Assembly: GCA_003228115.1 (NCBI GenBank)
Contig: QEVV01000003.1
Span: 1-64,000, forward strand
Origin: Chloroflexota bacterium
Lineage (GTDB): Bacteria; Chloroflexota; Dehalococcoidia; Lucifugimonadales; SAR202-VII-2
DNA length: 64,000 nt
Direction of reading: 5' to 3'
Notes under the pieces: model-generated
Database searches by the model: none
Told to the model about the DNA's origin: nothing
The model's input: the letters and a program-made list of their open reading frames with translations, nothing else
Translations under genes and position numbers: made by a program
Shown here: positions 7,456 through 15,629 of the stretch, in pieces
Layout of the letters: each line of letters begins with the position of its first letter
How positions within the stretch are numbered: the first letter of the stretch is position 1

Positions 7456-7707
7456 ATGTCCGACCTCGTTTGCGTCAAGACCTTCAGCGGCCGTCTAGAG
7501 GCGGAGATTGCGAAGGGCATGCTTGAGGCCCACGGCATCAAGGCCATGGTCGCTGCTGACGACGCAGGCGGCTTTCGCCCAGAACTGGCTTTTTCTTTCG
7601 GAGTGAGACTGCTCGTCCTTGAAGGCAACGCCGAGCAGGCGCTCTCACTGTTAGCAGCCAGCGAGGACGGGGCCCTGGCACCCTTCGACATCTCAGACGA
7701 AGACTGA
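7456..7707 (+). CDS. DUF2007-family putative signal-transducing protein
   Basis: The 83-residue protein starts at the ATG at 7456, which has GGAGG 5 nt upstream; the longer track ORF from 7423 lacks such a site. The pattern LVCVKTFSGRLEAEIAKGMLEAHGIKAMV is typical of DUF2007, a small ferredoxin-like fold thought to act in signalling or protein interaction. The acidic tail (FDISDED) is unremarkable. It is divergent from the Ddn-like gene. The biological role is unknown. Confidence 0.8.
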   Translation: MSDLVCVKTFSGRLEAEIAKGMLEAHGIKAMVAADDAGGFRPELAFSFGVRLLVLEGNAEQALSLLAASEDGALAPFDISDED

Positions 7708-7792
7708 CCCCTCAGCCTTACAATAGCGAACAAAGCCACTTCTCCTGCTGCCCCATTCAGGTCCCTTCCCATTTAGATCCGAGGTGAAGTAG

Positions 7793-8827
7793 ATGTCCAC
7801 CACAAGCCCAATCCGGGGAGCGCACCTCGTGGGAAGCGTCCTCCTGGCCGACGCCGAAGAGGTATTCCGCACTGTTTCAAGCGCCCTTGGCAGCCGCCTT
7901 CAACGCCTCCCAGACGGCGAAACGGGCGAGCGGTCTGAGTGGATCATGTGGCAATGGGACGCCTTGAAAGACAGCCCAGGCCTGTTACCTGCCGTGGACG
8001 CCAACAGCGTTTACGGTACCCGCCCTCAGGTAAAACCCAGGCATGGCCTCAGCGCAGAGGAAGTGGAAATCAATCCCTTGGGCTACGCCAAGGCGGCTAT
8101 CGGTTCCTACCAACTATTTGCCCAATTGAAACAGGAAGGGGTCATCCCTGGGCACCTGCGCTTTCAGGTTAGCCTGCCAACGCCATTGGCCCCGGTCACG
8201 GCGTTCGTGGCCCAAGAGGACCGGCCTATCGTTGAGCCCGCCTACGAAGCGGCGATGCTCCGGGAGGTTGCAGAGATTGTGGCTGCGATTCCTCATGACG
8301 ATCTGGCGATCCAATGGGACATAGCCAGGGAGTTTGCCATTCTCGAGGGCGTCAGCCAGCCTCATTTCAACAATTCCGAAGACGGAATCCGCGATCGAAT
8401 CGCCCGGCTGTCATCGGCGGTGCCGGAGGATGTAGAGATAGGTTACCACCTGTGCTACGGCGATTTCGGACACCGCCATTTTGCTCAGCCAAAGGACGCA
8501 ACGCACCTGAAGAACATGGCAAACGCCATCTCAGAACATGTACAGCGGCCAATTGCCTGGATCCACTTTCCAGTGCCTGTAGACAGACACGACGAGGCCT
8601 ACTTCGAGCCCCTGCGAGAGATCAGACTACATCCCGAAACGGAGTTGTACGTTGGCCTAATCCATCACTCGGACGGCGTTGAAGGAGCCCGACGGCGGAT
8701 AGAAGCGGCACAGCAAGTGCTGGGGGATTTCGGCGTTGGAACTGAGTGCGGCTGGGGCCGCCGCCCGGTGGAAACGATCCCGGAATTGCTTCGAATACAC
8801 GCTGAGGTCTCTGAGCCGGTGGTCTAA
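7793..8827 (+). CDS. UROD/MetE-superfamily protein of unknown substrate
   Basis: The 344-residue protein has the layout of the uroporphyrinogen decarboxylase/cobalamin-independent methionine synthase superfamily: an N-terminal GSVLLADAEEVF region, a central IQWDIAREF strand, GYHLCYGDFGH, and a C-terminal GTECGWGRR. The HLC...C arrangement is compatible with a zinc site as in MetE C-terminal domains, so it may be a methyltransferase. GAGGTGAAG precedes the ATG. It converges on a second, different MetE-like gene (9040-10170). Substrate and role cannot be assigned. Confidence 0.7.
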   Translation: MSTTSPIRGAHLVGSVLLADAEEVFRTVSSALGSRLQRLPDGETGERSEWIMWQWDALKDSPGLLPAVDANSVYGTRPQVKPRHGLSAEEVEINPLGYAKAAIGSYQLFAQLKQEGVIPGHLRFQVSLPTPLAPVTAFVAQEDRPIVEPAYEAAMLREVAEIVAAIPHDDLAIQWDIAREFAILEGVSQPHFNNSEDGIRDRIARLSSAVPEDVEIGYHLCYGDFGHRHFAQPKDATHLKNMANAISEHVQRPIAWIHFPVPVDRHDEAYFEPLREIRLHPETELYVGLIHHSDGVEGARRRIEAAQQVLGDFGVGTECGWGRRPVETIPELLRIHAEVSEPVV

Positions 8828-8854
8828 GCCACCCGATCCGCCGAACAGTTGAAC

Positions 8855-9039
8855 CTCACGCCACATATCAGGGTGCAGGGGCGAAGCCTCGCCGGGGTTT
8901 ACAGGGGTGTCCCCTGATCTAAAACGTCCGCGGGCTGGCTGGGTGGGCACTCAGCATAAGACAACAAGAACCGCTTTCTTTGACAGCTTGCGAGCGGACA
9001 ACCCCAACTACGCGACGAGGGCGGGTCACCGACCCGCCC
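8855..9039. repeat. Intergenic cluster of short palindromes between convergent genes
   Basis: The gap holds GGCGA/TCGCC and CAGGGG/CCCCTG hairpins near 8880-8915. A 9-bp stem GGGCGGGTC/GACCCGCCC lies at 9019-9039, abutting the stop of the minus-strand MetE-like gene. The last resembles dispersed palindromes found in many environmental genomes and may also help end transcription. Confidence 0.6.
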
Positions 9040-10170
9040 CTACCTCCAAATGTCGGCGGCAACCTCGTTGATAAGGTCGAACTTCCGCCATTGGTCGTCC
9101 TCACTGAGCAGGTTCCCGGCAATCCCGGAAGCGAAGCCACACTGCGGGCTCAGGGCAAGCTGGTCCAAGGGCAAGTGCTTACTGGCATCGTCAATACGAC
9201 GTTTGATATCGTCCGCCGATTCCAGTTCTGGGAGCTTGCTGGTTACCAGGCCAAGCACCACCACCTTCCCCTTGGGCACGAACCGCAGTGCAGCAAAGGT
9301 GCCTGCACGTTCTGAGTCGTACTCCAGAAGCAACCTGCCGTGATGTAGTTCTCCGAAGAGCCGCTCAGCAATAGCGTCGTAGGTGCCTTCTCGATGCCAC
9401 ATGCTGCGTTCGTTTCCCCTACACAAGTGAACACCGAAGGTCACACCTGGAAATTCGGCGACGATAGCATTGTCTGCCCGTATCGTTCGTTCAAGGTTTT
9501 GCTGCGGGTCTTCGCCCCGCTCCTTCATTGTGTCCAACGACGGCTGATCGGCAAATGCCGTGTAGTTGGGAGCGTCGATCTGGACGTACGTGCACCCCGC
9601 CTCAACGAGCCCACCGACAATCTGCCGCTCAACGGCAACAACGTCGGCCGCCAAGTCATCAATGTCGGCGTACAGATGGTTAGGGTCAACGCCACGGAAG
9701 TTCTCCAGAACTCGTCCAGGGCCGATAAGGGTCACCTTAAACGGCTTGGCCGAAAGCCCTTTGGCGAACTGGAACTCCTCCAGCGGCAGGTTCTTGCCCA
9801 ATGTCATGCGTTGAGTGAGCGGACGGCCAAAGCCCCTCAACACCTGCTTTTGGCCCGGCGGGCCGTAGTCCCATCGTTGGAGCGGCTTTTGGCCCTCCTG
9901 CTGCTGGAACGACTGGCTGCCTTCACGATTCTCTCCGAACCCAGCCACCGAATCACCCAAGCTGTCCTTGAAGCCCAAACGCCGAAACTCACCGTCTGTG
10001 AGCACGGCCAAGTTGTGGGCTTCCTGCTTAGCAACAACATCCCGGACGGCGGCGTTCTGGGCTTCCAGCAACTCAGCATCGTTGGCCTGACCCTCGCCAT
10101 GGCGGGCGAAGACTTCTTTCAGACCTTCAGGACGAAGCAGGCTACCGACTTGATCCACACGTAGAGTCAT
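9040..10170 (-). CDS. MetE C-terminal-like methyltransferase (5-methyltetrahydropteroyl homocysteine methyltransferase family)
   Basis: The 376-residue protein aligns with the catalytic C-terminal half of cobalamin-independent methionine synthase. It begins MTLRVDQVGSLLRP, has TDGEFRR, the HLCRGN zinc-ligand motif, and ends with SPQCGFAS, the second Cys ligand. MetE proper is ~750 residues, so this is the single-domain form seen in archaea and many uncultured bacteria. Methyl donor and acceptor are uncertain; some members act on non-methionine substrates. AAGGAC precedes the ATG. Confidence 0.85.
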   Translation of the reverse strand: MTLRVDQVGSLLRPEGLKEVFARHGEGQANDAELLEAQNAAVRDVVAKQEAHNLAVLTDGEFRRLGFKDSLGDSVAGFGENREGSQSFQQQEGQKPLQRWDYGPPGQKQVLRGFGRPLTQRMTLGKNLPLEEFQFAKGLSAKPFKVTLIGPGRVLENFRGVDPNHLYADIDDLAADVVAVERQIVGGLVEAGCTYVQIDAPNYTAFADQPSLDTMKERGEDPQQNLERTIRADNAIVAEFPGVTFGVHLCRGNERSMWHREGTYDAIAERLFGELHHGRLLLEYDSERAGTFAALRFVPKGKVVVLGLVTSKLPELESADDIKRRIDDASKHLPLDQLALSPQCGFASGIAGNLLSEDDQWRKFDLINEVAADIWR

Positions 10171-10233
10171 GTTCTGTCCTTCTCAGAAAAGATGCAAAGG
10201 CAACCCTACCCAGCCCAAACCACTTCGTCAAAT

Positions 10234-11577
10234 CTATTCTGACTCCAGCCTGAATATCCCAGAGTCGCGAGAGAGCACATAAAGATCGCCATCGGAATCT
10301 TGAGCGAATGAGGTTATCTGCAAATCAGAATCGATCAAGAGGTGGTGCTCCGTAACCACGGACCCGTCGTACCGAAGGCTCCAAATCTTGCCGGAACAGA
10401 AGTCACCATAAACATAAGCGCCTTGCAGGGACGGCAGCCTTTCGCCCCGATACACATAGCCGCCGGTTATCGAGCATCCGTGCTCGCGTCCGTAGGTCAC
10501 CACGGGGAGTTGAAGGCCTGTCTGGTCACAGCCGCTCCGAGGTTCGAAGCAAGCGAAGCCTTCCATAACGTTCCATCCGTAATTCAGCCCTGGGCGCACA
10601 ATGTCCACTTCCTCCCAGGCATTCTGACCCACGTCTGCGGCCCATAGGTCTCCAGAGACACGGTCAAAGGAGAAACGCCAGGGGTTCCTGAAGCCGTAGG
10701 CCCATATCTCATCCCTTGCTCCAGCTACCCCAGCTAGTGGGTTATCAGAAGGAACCTGATAGCCCTCGCCGCTCACGTCCAAGCGGAGGATGGAGCCGAA
10801 AAGCGTCCCAGGGTTCTGGCCGTTGCCCGAAGGGTCTCCCCGGCCGCCACCGTCACCAAGCCCAACATAGAAGTATCCATCCGGCCCAAAAGCGAGCTGG
10901 CCACCGTTGTGATTACTGGCTGGTTGCTCCACCTCTAAGATAACCCTCTCGCTGGCCCGGTCGGCCCGGTCGGGGTTGTTGGGGTCGACGGCAAAGCTTG
11001 AGATGACGGATCGACGGGGGCCAGATGCAGAGTAGTAGACGTAGAAGCGGCCGTTCTCAACAAAGGCTGGGTCGAAAGCGAGCCCCAGGAGACCTTCCTC
11101 GTTGCCGCCCGTACTGACCTTGTCGCTGATGTCCAGAAAAACCAGAGCTTCGGATGTACCAGCGTCGCTGGGAAACACCGTAATACGTCCGTCCTGCTCA
11201 GTGGCGAACAACCGGTTGGAGCCATCACCTGGATCGACGAGGTTCGTGAGATGCTGGAAATTGAGGTTTGGGAAGGCTAAAGCTAGCCTCAGAGCCTCCA
11301 ACGGCTTATCGGGAGTCGGTGTGGCAGACCCACTTGGGGCAGAGGTGGGCCCAGATGTAGCCCTTGGAGAACCCGTAGCAAGCGCTGACTCTGACGGTTG
11401 AGGAGCTTGGGTAGCTGCCGTCCCAGGAGCCGTGAGACTCTTGGGCGTTGCCGTGGCCAAAATGGTATGGGGCGACGGGGTGGGCGAGACCGTTGGTCCG
11501 GCACAGGCCGCCAACATCAACGTGCTAGCCAAAACCAACGAGCTGCCTAGGCGGCTTAGCGAGGGAGTCATTGCCAT
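10234..11577 (-). CDS. PQQ-dependent sugar dehydrogenase-type beta-propeller lipoprotein (GSDH family)
   Basis: With the ATG at 11577 the product is 447 residues. It has a lipoprotein signal (LVLASTLMLAAC) and a Thr/Pro-rich linker, followed by a six-bladed propeller of the glucose/sorbosone dehydrogenase family (NHNGGQLAFGPDGYFYVGLGDGGG, WAYGFRNPWRFSFD). The family oxidises aldoses with PQQ and passes electrons to the respiratory chain at the outer face of the membrane. The longer track start at 11751 runs through a dispersed palindrome whose translation is the familiar PSFRRRPES, so it is rejected. GGAGG sits 10 nt before the chosen start. Confidence 0.88.
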   Translation of the reverse strand: MAMTPSLSRLGSSLVLASTLMLAACAGPTVSPTPSPHTILATATPKSLTAPGTAATQAPQPSESALATGSPRATSGPTSAPSGSATPTPDKPLEALRLALAFPNLNFQHLTNLVDPGDGSNRLFATEQDGRITVFPSDAGTSEALVFLDISDKVSTGGNEEGLLGLAFDPAFVENGRFYVYYSASGPRRSVISSFAVDPNNPDRADRASERVILEVEQPASNHNGGQLAFGPDGYFYVGLGDGGGRGDPSGNGQNPGTLFGSILRLDVSGEGYQVPSDNPLAGVAGARDEIWAYGFRNPWRFSFDRVSGDLWAADVGQNAWEEVDIVRPGLNYGWNVMEGFACFEPRSGCDQTGLQLPVVTYGREHGCSITGGYVYRGERLPSLQGAYVYGDFCSGKIWSLRYDGSVVTEHHLLIDSDLQITSFAQDSDGDLYVLSRDSGIFRLESE

Positions 11578-11628
11578 ACCCAGAGAGCCTCCATCCATCA
11601 ATGCGCAGGCCGATTGTAGCCAGACCTT

Positions 11629-11660
11629 ACTGGATTCCGGCCTCCGCCGGAAAGACGGTA
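11629..11660. repeat. Dispersed palindromic repeat (TTCCGGC/GCCGGAA type)
   Basis: TTCCGGC (11635-11641) and GCCGGAA (11646-11652) form a 7-bp stem inside the extended context CTGGATTCC...AAGACGG. This shape is a widespread intergenic repeat in bacteria, and its translation gives the SFRRRPES string. It explains the false N-terminal extension of the sugar dehydrogenase. Confidence 0.7.
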
Positions 11661-11796
11661 ACTGAGCGCCCGCAATAGATTCACGGCCTCGAGCCACCAA
11701 TAATGAACCCTTGGTGGCGGTTGACCCGCCAAGGAACGTAGAATCGGTCAAGGTTCAATTGGGCCTCCGAGCCCACAAACCCGAGAGCGAGGCCCC

Positions 11797-12738
11797 ATGA
11801 TTGGCCCGATCTTCAGCATCATCACGGCTGCCTGCTTTGCGATGAGTAGCGTCGTCGGACGTCGTGGTGTTCTCTACGCCACCCCGCTTCAGGGAATGTA
11901 CGTTACCGTCATTGCGGGCGTGCCCTTGTTCCTCATCGCCGCCGCTGTTAGCGGCCAGATGTTCAGGCTGTCAGTCTTTTCTGGGGCTGATTGGATCCTA
12001 CTCCTGATCTCCGGGCTCACGAATATGATCATCGGCCGGTACTGCAACTACCGCGCCACACGGGCACTGGGGGCCAACGGGTCAACCCCGCTACGTTCGT
12101 TCGCCGTCCTCGTAGCAGTGGTGACGGCCATCGTCTTCCTCGACGAAGAGCTAACGCTGGCGCGAGGTTTTGGGGTCGCATTGCTGGTCCTCGCTCCACT
12201 CCTCATGCTGGAGCGACGGAGCACTCCCACCGCAGTCCCCAGCGGAGGCGCGGGACCAGAAACCTCAAAGGCTGGCGCCGCCGAGCCCATCTTCATCCGG
12301 CGGCAGGCAGAGGGATACTTCTTCGGGCTGGCCACGGCCGTTGGCTACGGGTCCAGCCCACTGTTTATGCGAATGGCGCTCGAGGACTCGGGAATGGGAG
12401 TCGCGGGCGGACTGATTTCTTACCTGGCAGCTGCAGGGGTAATGCTACTTCTGCTAGCACTGCCCGGGCAGGTTGCCAACGTCAGGGGAATGAACCGAGC
12501 GGCCATACCCTGGTTTGCAGCGGGGACTGTCAGTTCCTTCCTAGCCCACATGTTCCGGTACGTTGCCATCTCGCTGGCCCCGGTAACCGTGGTGGCGCCT
12601 CTAGTGGAGACGAACGCCATGTTTACGGTGGCGTATTCCTACGTCCTGAACCGGAAGACTGAGATTTTTAACGTCAAGACTCTGGCCGCGATCGGGCTAT
12701 CCATGGTGGGAGCGACGTTGCTTGTGGCTGGCCTTTAA
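11797..12738 (+). CDS. EamA/DMT-family transporter
   Basis: The 313-residue protein has about ten hydrophobic segments in two EamA repeats, joined by a hydrophilic loop around residue 140-165. It fits the drug/metabolite transporter superfamily of inner-membrane exporters for small organic molecules. It begins at the ATG and ends just before a strong hairpin. There is no evidence for the substrate. It is divergent from the sugar dehydrogenase. Confidence 0.85.
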   Translation: MIGPIFSIITAACFAMSSVVGRRGVLYATPLQGMYVTVIAGVPLFLIAAAVSGQMFRLSVFSGADWILLLISGLTNMIIGRYCNYRATRALGANGSTPLRSFAVLVAVVTAIVFLDEELTLARGFGVALLVLAPLLMLERRSTPTAVPSGGAGPETSKAGAAEPIFIRRQAEGYFFGLATAVGYGSSPLFMRMALEDSGMGVAGGLISYLAAAGVMLLLLALPGQVANVRGMNRAAIPWFAAGTVSSFLAHMFRYVAISLAPVTVVAPLVETNAMFTVAYSYVLNRKTEIFNVKTLAAIGLSMVGATLLVAGL

Positions 12739-12775
12739 AAGCATGAGGGGAGGCTGATTCGGCCTCCCCTCATGC
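12733..12775 (-). terminator. Rho-independent terminator between convergent genes
   Basis: GCATGAGGGGAGGC and GCCTCCCCTCATGC make a perfect 14-bp stem with a 7-nt loop. Read on the minus strand it is followed by TTTTAAAG, so it ends the amidohydrolase transcript. It may also slow transcription from the DMT gene. Confidence 0.85.
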
Positions 12776-12805
12776 ACTTCACAACGCGAAGCGGGCAATG
12801 CAGCC

Positions 12806-13912
12806 TTACTTGCCCAACGCGTAAAAGGCCCTTGCGTTATCGTCAAGGATCTTCTCGATTGCAGGGCTGGGGACGTCTTCTCGTCCCCTGAAGACCCGGG
12901 CCATATTGTCCTCAAACGACTGGTCGTTGTGGCCGTAGTCGGAGCCGATCATCATGTGGTCTTCGCCAATGTAGTCAAGCAGGTAGTTCACGTCTTCGTC
13001 TGCCTCACAGGCCACGTAGAGGCCGTATTCTTCGAAAAGCTTAATACCACCCTTTCGATTGTCGTCCTTGATTAGTTTGAAGTAGCGGCCCAAGTTGTGG
13101 AGCACGTAGGGAACCCATGAGGCCTCAGCCTCAAGGAAACCGAAACGCAGACCAGGGAACCTCTCTGGGACCTTGTTTGCCACAATATCGCGGAAGGCCA
13201 TCAAGGGCTGAATACGAATGATCGGAAAAGTGAAGCTCAGGTCGTAGTTGAACACATTGGTGATCGTGGGTGACCCTGCCCCGGTGTGGATGGATATGGG
13301 CAGGTTCAGCCGGGCAGCCTCGGCGTAGATCGGAAAGAAGTAGGGCTCAGCCAGGGACATATCGACCTCAAGACCCCGGAAGAATACGCCGACCGCCCCG
13401 TGTTCCTTGCCGTATCGCATCTCCTCAATGGCCGCATCGACGTCACGGAGAGGCGGCATGAGCACCCATCGGATGCGGTTGTTGCTCTCAGCCCAGGCCT
13501 TGCCCATGAAGCGGTTGTAGGCTCGGCAAAGCTCGATTTCCAGTTTGGCATCCTGGGTCAAACACACAAGGAAAAGGGTTGGGTAGACGATTTGTACGTC
13601 CACGCCGAGGTTGTCCATGTCCTTCAGGCGGTCGGGTACATCCGTGATCTCCATGGAGCCGATGCTGATGTCTTGGTTACGGTTCTGGATGATCTCTGCC
13701 GCAGTAGGAGTGGCCAAGGGGAAGCCGCCCTTACCGGCTGGTTTTGGGAAAATGTCTCCATCGATCAACCAAAAGGCGTTAAAGCCCTTATAAAGGGTGT
13801 CGCTGGGCACTCTGACCAACACCGGCCTCCGGTTGTACTGTTCTTCGCTCATAAATTCAAACATGGAGCCTGGCTCCATAATGTGCGTATCAGCGTCAAC
13901 GACTCCAGGCAT
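12806..13912 (-). CDS. Amidohydrolase-2 family metal-dependent hydrolase
   Basis: The 368-residue TIM-barrel protein begins VVDADTHIMEP, the DxH-type metal site of the amidohydrolase-2 (ACMSD-like) family. It contains SIHTGAG, GFLEAEASWVP and near the end MIGSDYGHND, the C-terminal catalytic Asp region. These enzymes are hydrolases or decarboxylases of ring-derived acids. GGAGG precedes the ATG. A homologue lies at 41927-43093. Together with the Rieske oxygenases this suggests breakdown of recalcitrant organic compounds, but the substrate is unknown. Confidence 0.88.
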   Translation of the reverse strand: MPGVVDADTHIMEPGSMFEFMSEEQYNRRPVLVRVPSDTLYKGFNAFWLIDGDIFPKPAGKGGFPLATPTAAEIIQNRNQDISIGSMEITDVPDRLKDMDNLGVDVQIVYPTLFLVCLTQDAKLEIELCRAYNRFMGKAWAESNNRIRWVLMPPLRDVDAAIEEMRYGKEHGAVGVFFRGLEVDMSLAEPYFFPIYAEAARLNLPISIHTGAGSPTITNVFNYDLSFTFPIIRIQPLMAFRDIVANKVPERFPGLRFGFLEAEASWVPYVLHNLGRYFKLIKDDNRKGGIKLFEEYGLYVACEADEDVNYLLDYIGEDHMMIGSDYGHNDQSFEDNMARVFRGREDVPSPAIEKILDDNARAFYALGK

Positions 13913-14046
13913 GGTTCCTCCAGTCTCATTACTAGCGATTTGGTAGCGAATGTAGGCTCACGAAGGTGAGCATGTCAACCGCGCTTCCAGGCGATCCCTA
14001 TGATACATTAGCCCGGCATTTAGCATCCGATTCCAAGGGGGAACGC

Positions 14047-14592
14047 ATGAATCCAGCAGTCATCATCCTCGATATGGCCAAGGGCTACGGATGGGAGCCA
14101 GGCAGCTTCGGTTACGACATGGTCGCCCGTGTGAAGGCACTCAAGGACGCCGCCTACGCTGCCAACGCCCAGGTGATCCACGTCAACAGCATGCGCCGCC
14201 CTACCGACAATGTAGACAATGTCACCATGCTGGCGGGCAGCAGTGGCCCGGAGGTCATCCCCGAGCTTCAGCCGATCGACAAGGACGTGTTGATCTACAA
14301 GCGCTATCTCAGCGGGTTCTCCTACAACGACCTGGACTACACGCTACGGAACCTGAAGGCCGACACGGTCATCATCGCTGGGGCCTCCACTGACAACACG
14401 GTCCTTTGGACATCGGCTGACGCCTTTCAGCTTCGCTACAAAGTGGTGCTTGTGGAGGACTGCACGATGGTCCACAGGCCGGAAGAGCCGCCCGAGGTCA
14501 AGGAATACGCCATGCGCATCGTGCGCAACGTCCTGCATAGCGAGGTCCTCCCCTTGGACCAAGTGGTCGCCCAATACCTACGGCCAGCATAG
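14047..14592 (+). CDS. Isochorismatase-like (cysteine hydrolase fold) protein lacking the usual nucleophile
   Basis: The start at 14047 has AAGGGGGAACGC upstream and gives 181 residues beginning NPAVIILDMAKGYG; the track start at 13966 adds an unsupported leader. The fold markers are clear: catalytic Asp (LDM), Lys in YKRYLSGF, and DTVIIAGASTDNTV. In active isochorismatases and related amidases the last motif carries a Cys (TxxCV), but here a Thr (TDNTV) takes that place. The enzyme may therefore be inactive, use another residue, or catalyse different chemistry. It is divergent from the amidohydrolase, which suggests a shared pathway. Confidence 0.85.
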   Translation: MNPAVIILDMAKGYGWEPGSFGYDMVARVKALKDAAYAANAQVIHVNSMRRPTDNVDNVTMLAGSSGPEVIPELQPIDKDVLIYKRYLSGFSYNDLDYTLRNLKADTVIIAGASTDNTVLWTSADAFQLRYKVVLVEDCTMVHRPEEPPEVKEYAMRIVRNVLHSEVLPLDQVVAQYLRPA

Positions 14593-14730
14593 CGTCGGCC
14601 CGCAATAGAGCCTCGGCGCAGCCCCGTTCCCTCTTAGTTGATGCGGCGCCCAATACCCCTGGGCGTGGTAACTACACTATGCGCTATGGACGATTCCCCG
14701 AGTGAGGCAGACTGTGCGTTTCCCAAGCAA

Positions 14731-14759
14731 TTGACAACATCAGCGCGTGGCCGTACGGT
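14731..14759 (+). promoter_or_regulatory. Candidate promoter of the SnoaL-like gene
   Basis: A perfect TTGACA (14731-14736) is followed after 17 nt by TACGGT (14754-14759), a weak -10. It lies ~80 nt before the GTG at 14841. Confidence 0.45.
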
Positions 14760-14840
14760 TTTTGCCGTCCCAGCATGGTGTGTCTAAGAAAGCAATGGAT
14801 TCCTTCTGGGAAAATTCTAGTTTGAGAAAGGAGCCGATCC

Positions 14841-15257
14841 GTGAGTTCGATAAAAGAGAAGGCAATGCAGTTCGTCGATGACTGTGACACTGGAAAGGGA
14901 TGGGAGACGTGTAAGCAATACTGCCATCCGCAGGCAACATTCTCCGTCTAGGCGGATGCGCTTGGCGGAATCGATACCCTTGAGGCCTACACGCAGTGGA
15001 CGAAAGATTTACTCACGCCCGTGCCGGACGGCGCCTGCGAGTTGCGTTCGCTCGCCGTGGATGAGGAACGGAACAACGTGACTGCGTATGCCGTTTTCCG
15101 AGGTACGCAAACTGGGGAGGGTGGACCGGTGCCTCCGACCGGAAAGCGAGTGGAATCGGACTACGTCTACATCATGCAGTTCGAGGGCGACCTGATCCGT
15201 CACATGACCAAGGTCTGGAACGATGGAGTCGCTCTGAAGCAGCTCGGCTGGGCGTAG
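14841..15257 (+). pseudogene. SnoaL-like/ester cyclase family gene interrupted by an in-frame amber codon
   Basis: From the GTG at 14841 (AAAGGAG 8 nt upstream) the frame encodes a ~138-residue SnoaL-like protein. It is broken only by TAG at 14949-14951, between ATFSV and ADALGGIDTLEAY. Codons on both sides belong to the same domain, including the C-terminal YVYIMQFEGD and KVWNDG. A single C-to-T change from CAG (Gln) would create this stop. The gene is either freshly inactivated, read through at UAG, or carries a sequencing error. The family makes NTF2-fold cyclases and hydrolases. Confidence 0.75.
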
Positions 15258-15343
15258 TGAGGCCGGTGGCCCGCCGCCAGCTTTGGTAGCAGATGCCGCG
15301 CAAGCTGGTGCGTGAGCGAGTCACCATGTCTTCGGTCAGAAAT

Positions 15344-15377
15344 AGCTACTGGGCGGGCGCCAGCCCGCCCAGTAGCT
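15344..15377. repeat. Perfect 15-bp palindrome
   Basis: AGCTACTGGGCGGGC and GCCCGCCCAGTAGCT pair perfectly round a 4-nt loop (GCCA). No T-run follows. It sits in the ~370-nt gap between the SnoaL gene and the Fur-family regulator, which holds no convincing gene. It is probably a mobile palindromic element or a weak terminator. Confidence 0.75.
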
Positions 15378-15554
15378 CCCCTCGCTGTTCCTCTTTGAAG
15401 CACTCGATATACCCGTTCTCCCAAGGACTGCCTGGCTCGATGAAGGGGTCTTGGCCCGCACCCGTCGTGTCGGCCGGATGGCCAGACACTCCCCGCTGAC
15501 TCCTCTCCTGGACCCCTCCCTAGCGGACTGCTTCGCTCGCAACGACGATTGATG

Positions 15555-15594
15555 CGACTCAGCATTGACACGCCTTTATGCTGAGTCGTATATT
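15555..15594 (+). promoter_or_regulatory. Promoter and operator of the Fur/Zur-family gene
   Basis: TTGACA (15565-15570), an 18-nt spacer and TATATT (15589-15594) form a strong promoter. An 11-bp inverted repeat, CGACTCAGCAT (15555-15565) and ATGCTGAGTCG (15578-15588), overlaps the -35 and fills the spacer, as expected of a repressor site. Its CTGAGTC core also occurs in the znuA operator at 16074-16094, suggesting autoregulation. Confidence 0.7.
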
Positions 15595-15629
15595 TCCTTG
15601 CTGATAGCATGTATCAATAAGGGTTCATT

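Noticed and set aside
9394-10164. 256-codon plus-strand ORF
   Set aside because: It is the antisense shadow of the MetE-like gene, which has clear zinc-site motifs.
13286-13969. 227-codon plus-strand ORF
   Set aside because: Antisense shadow of the amidohydrolase.
15200-15610. 136-codon minus-strand ORF
   Set aside because: No domain; it overlaps the SnoaL gene end, a palindrome and the regulator's promoter.
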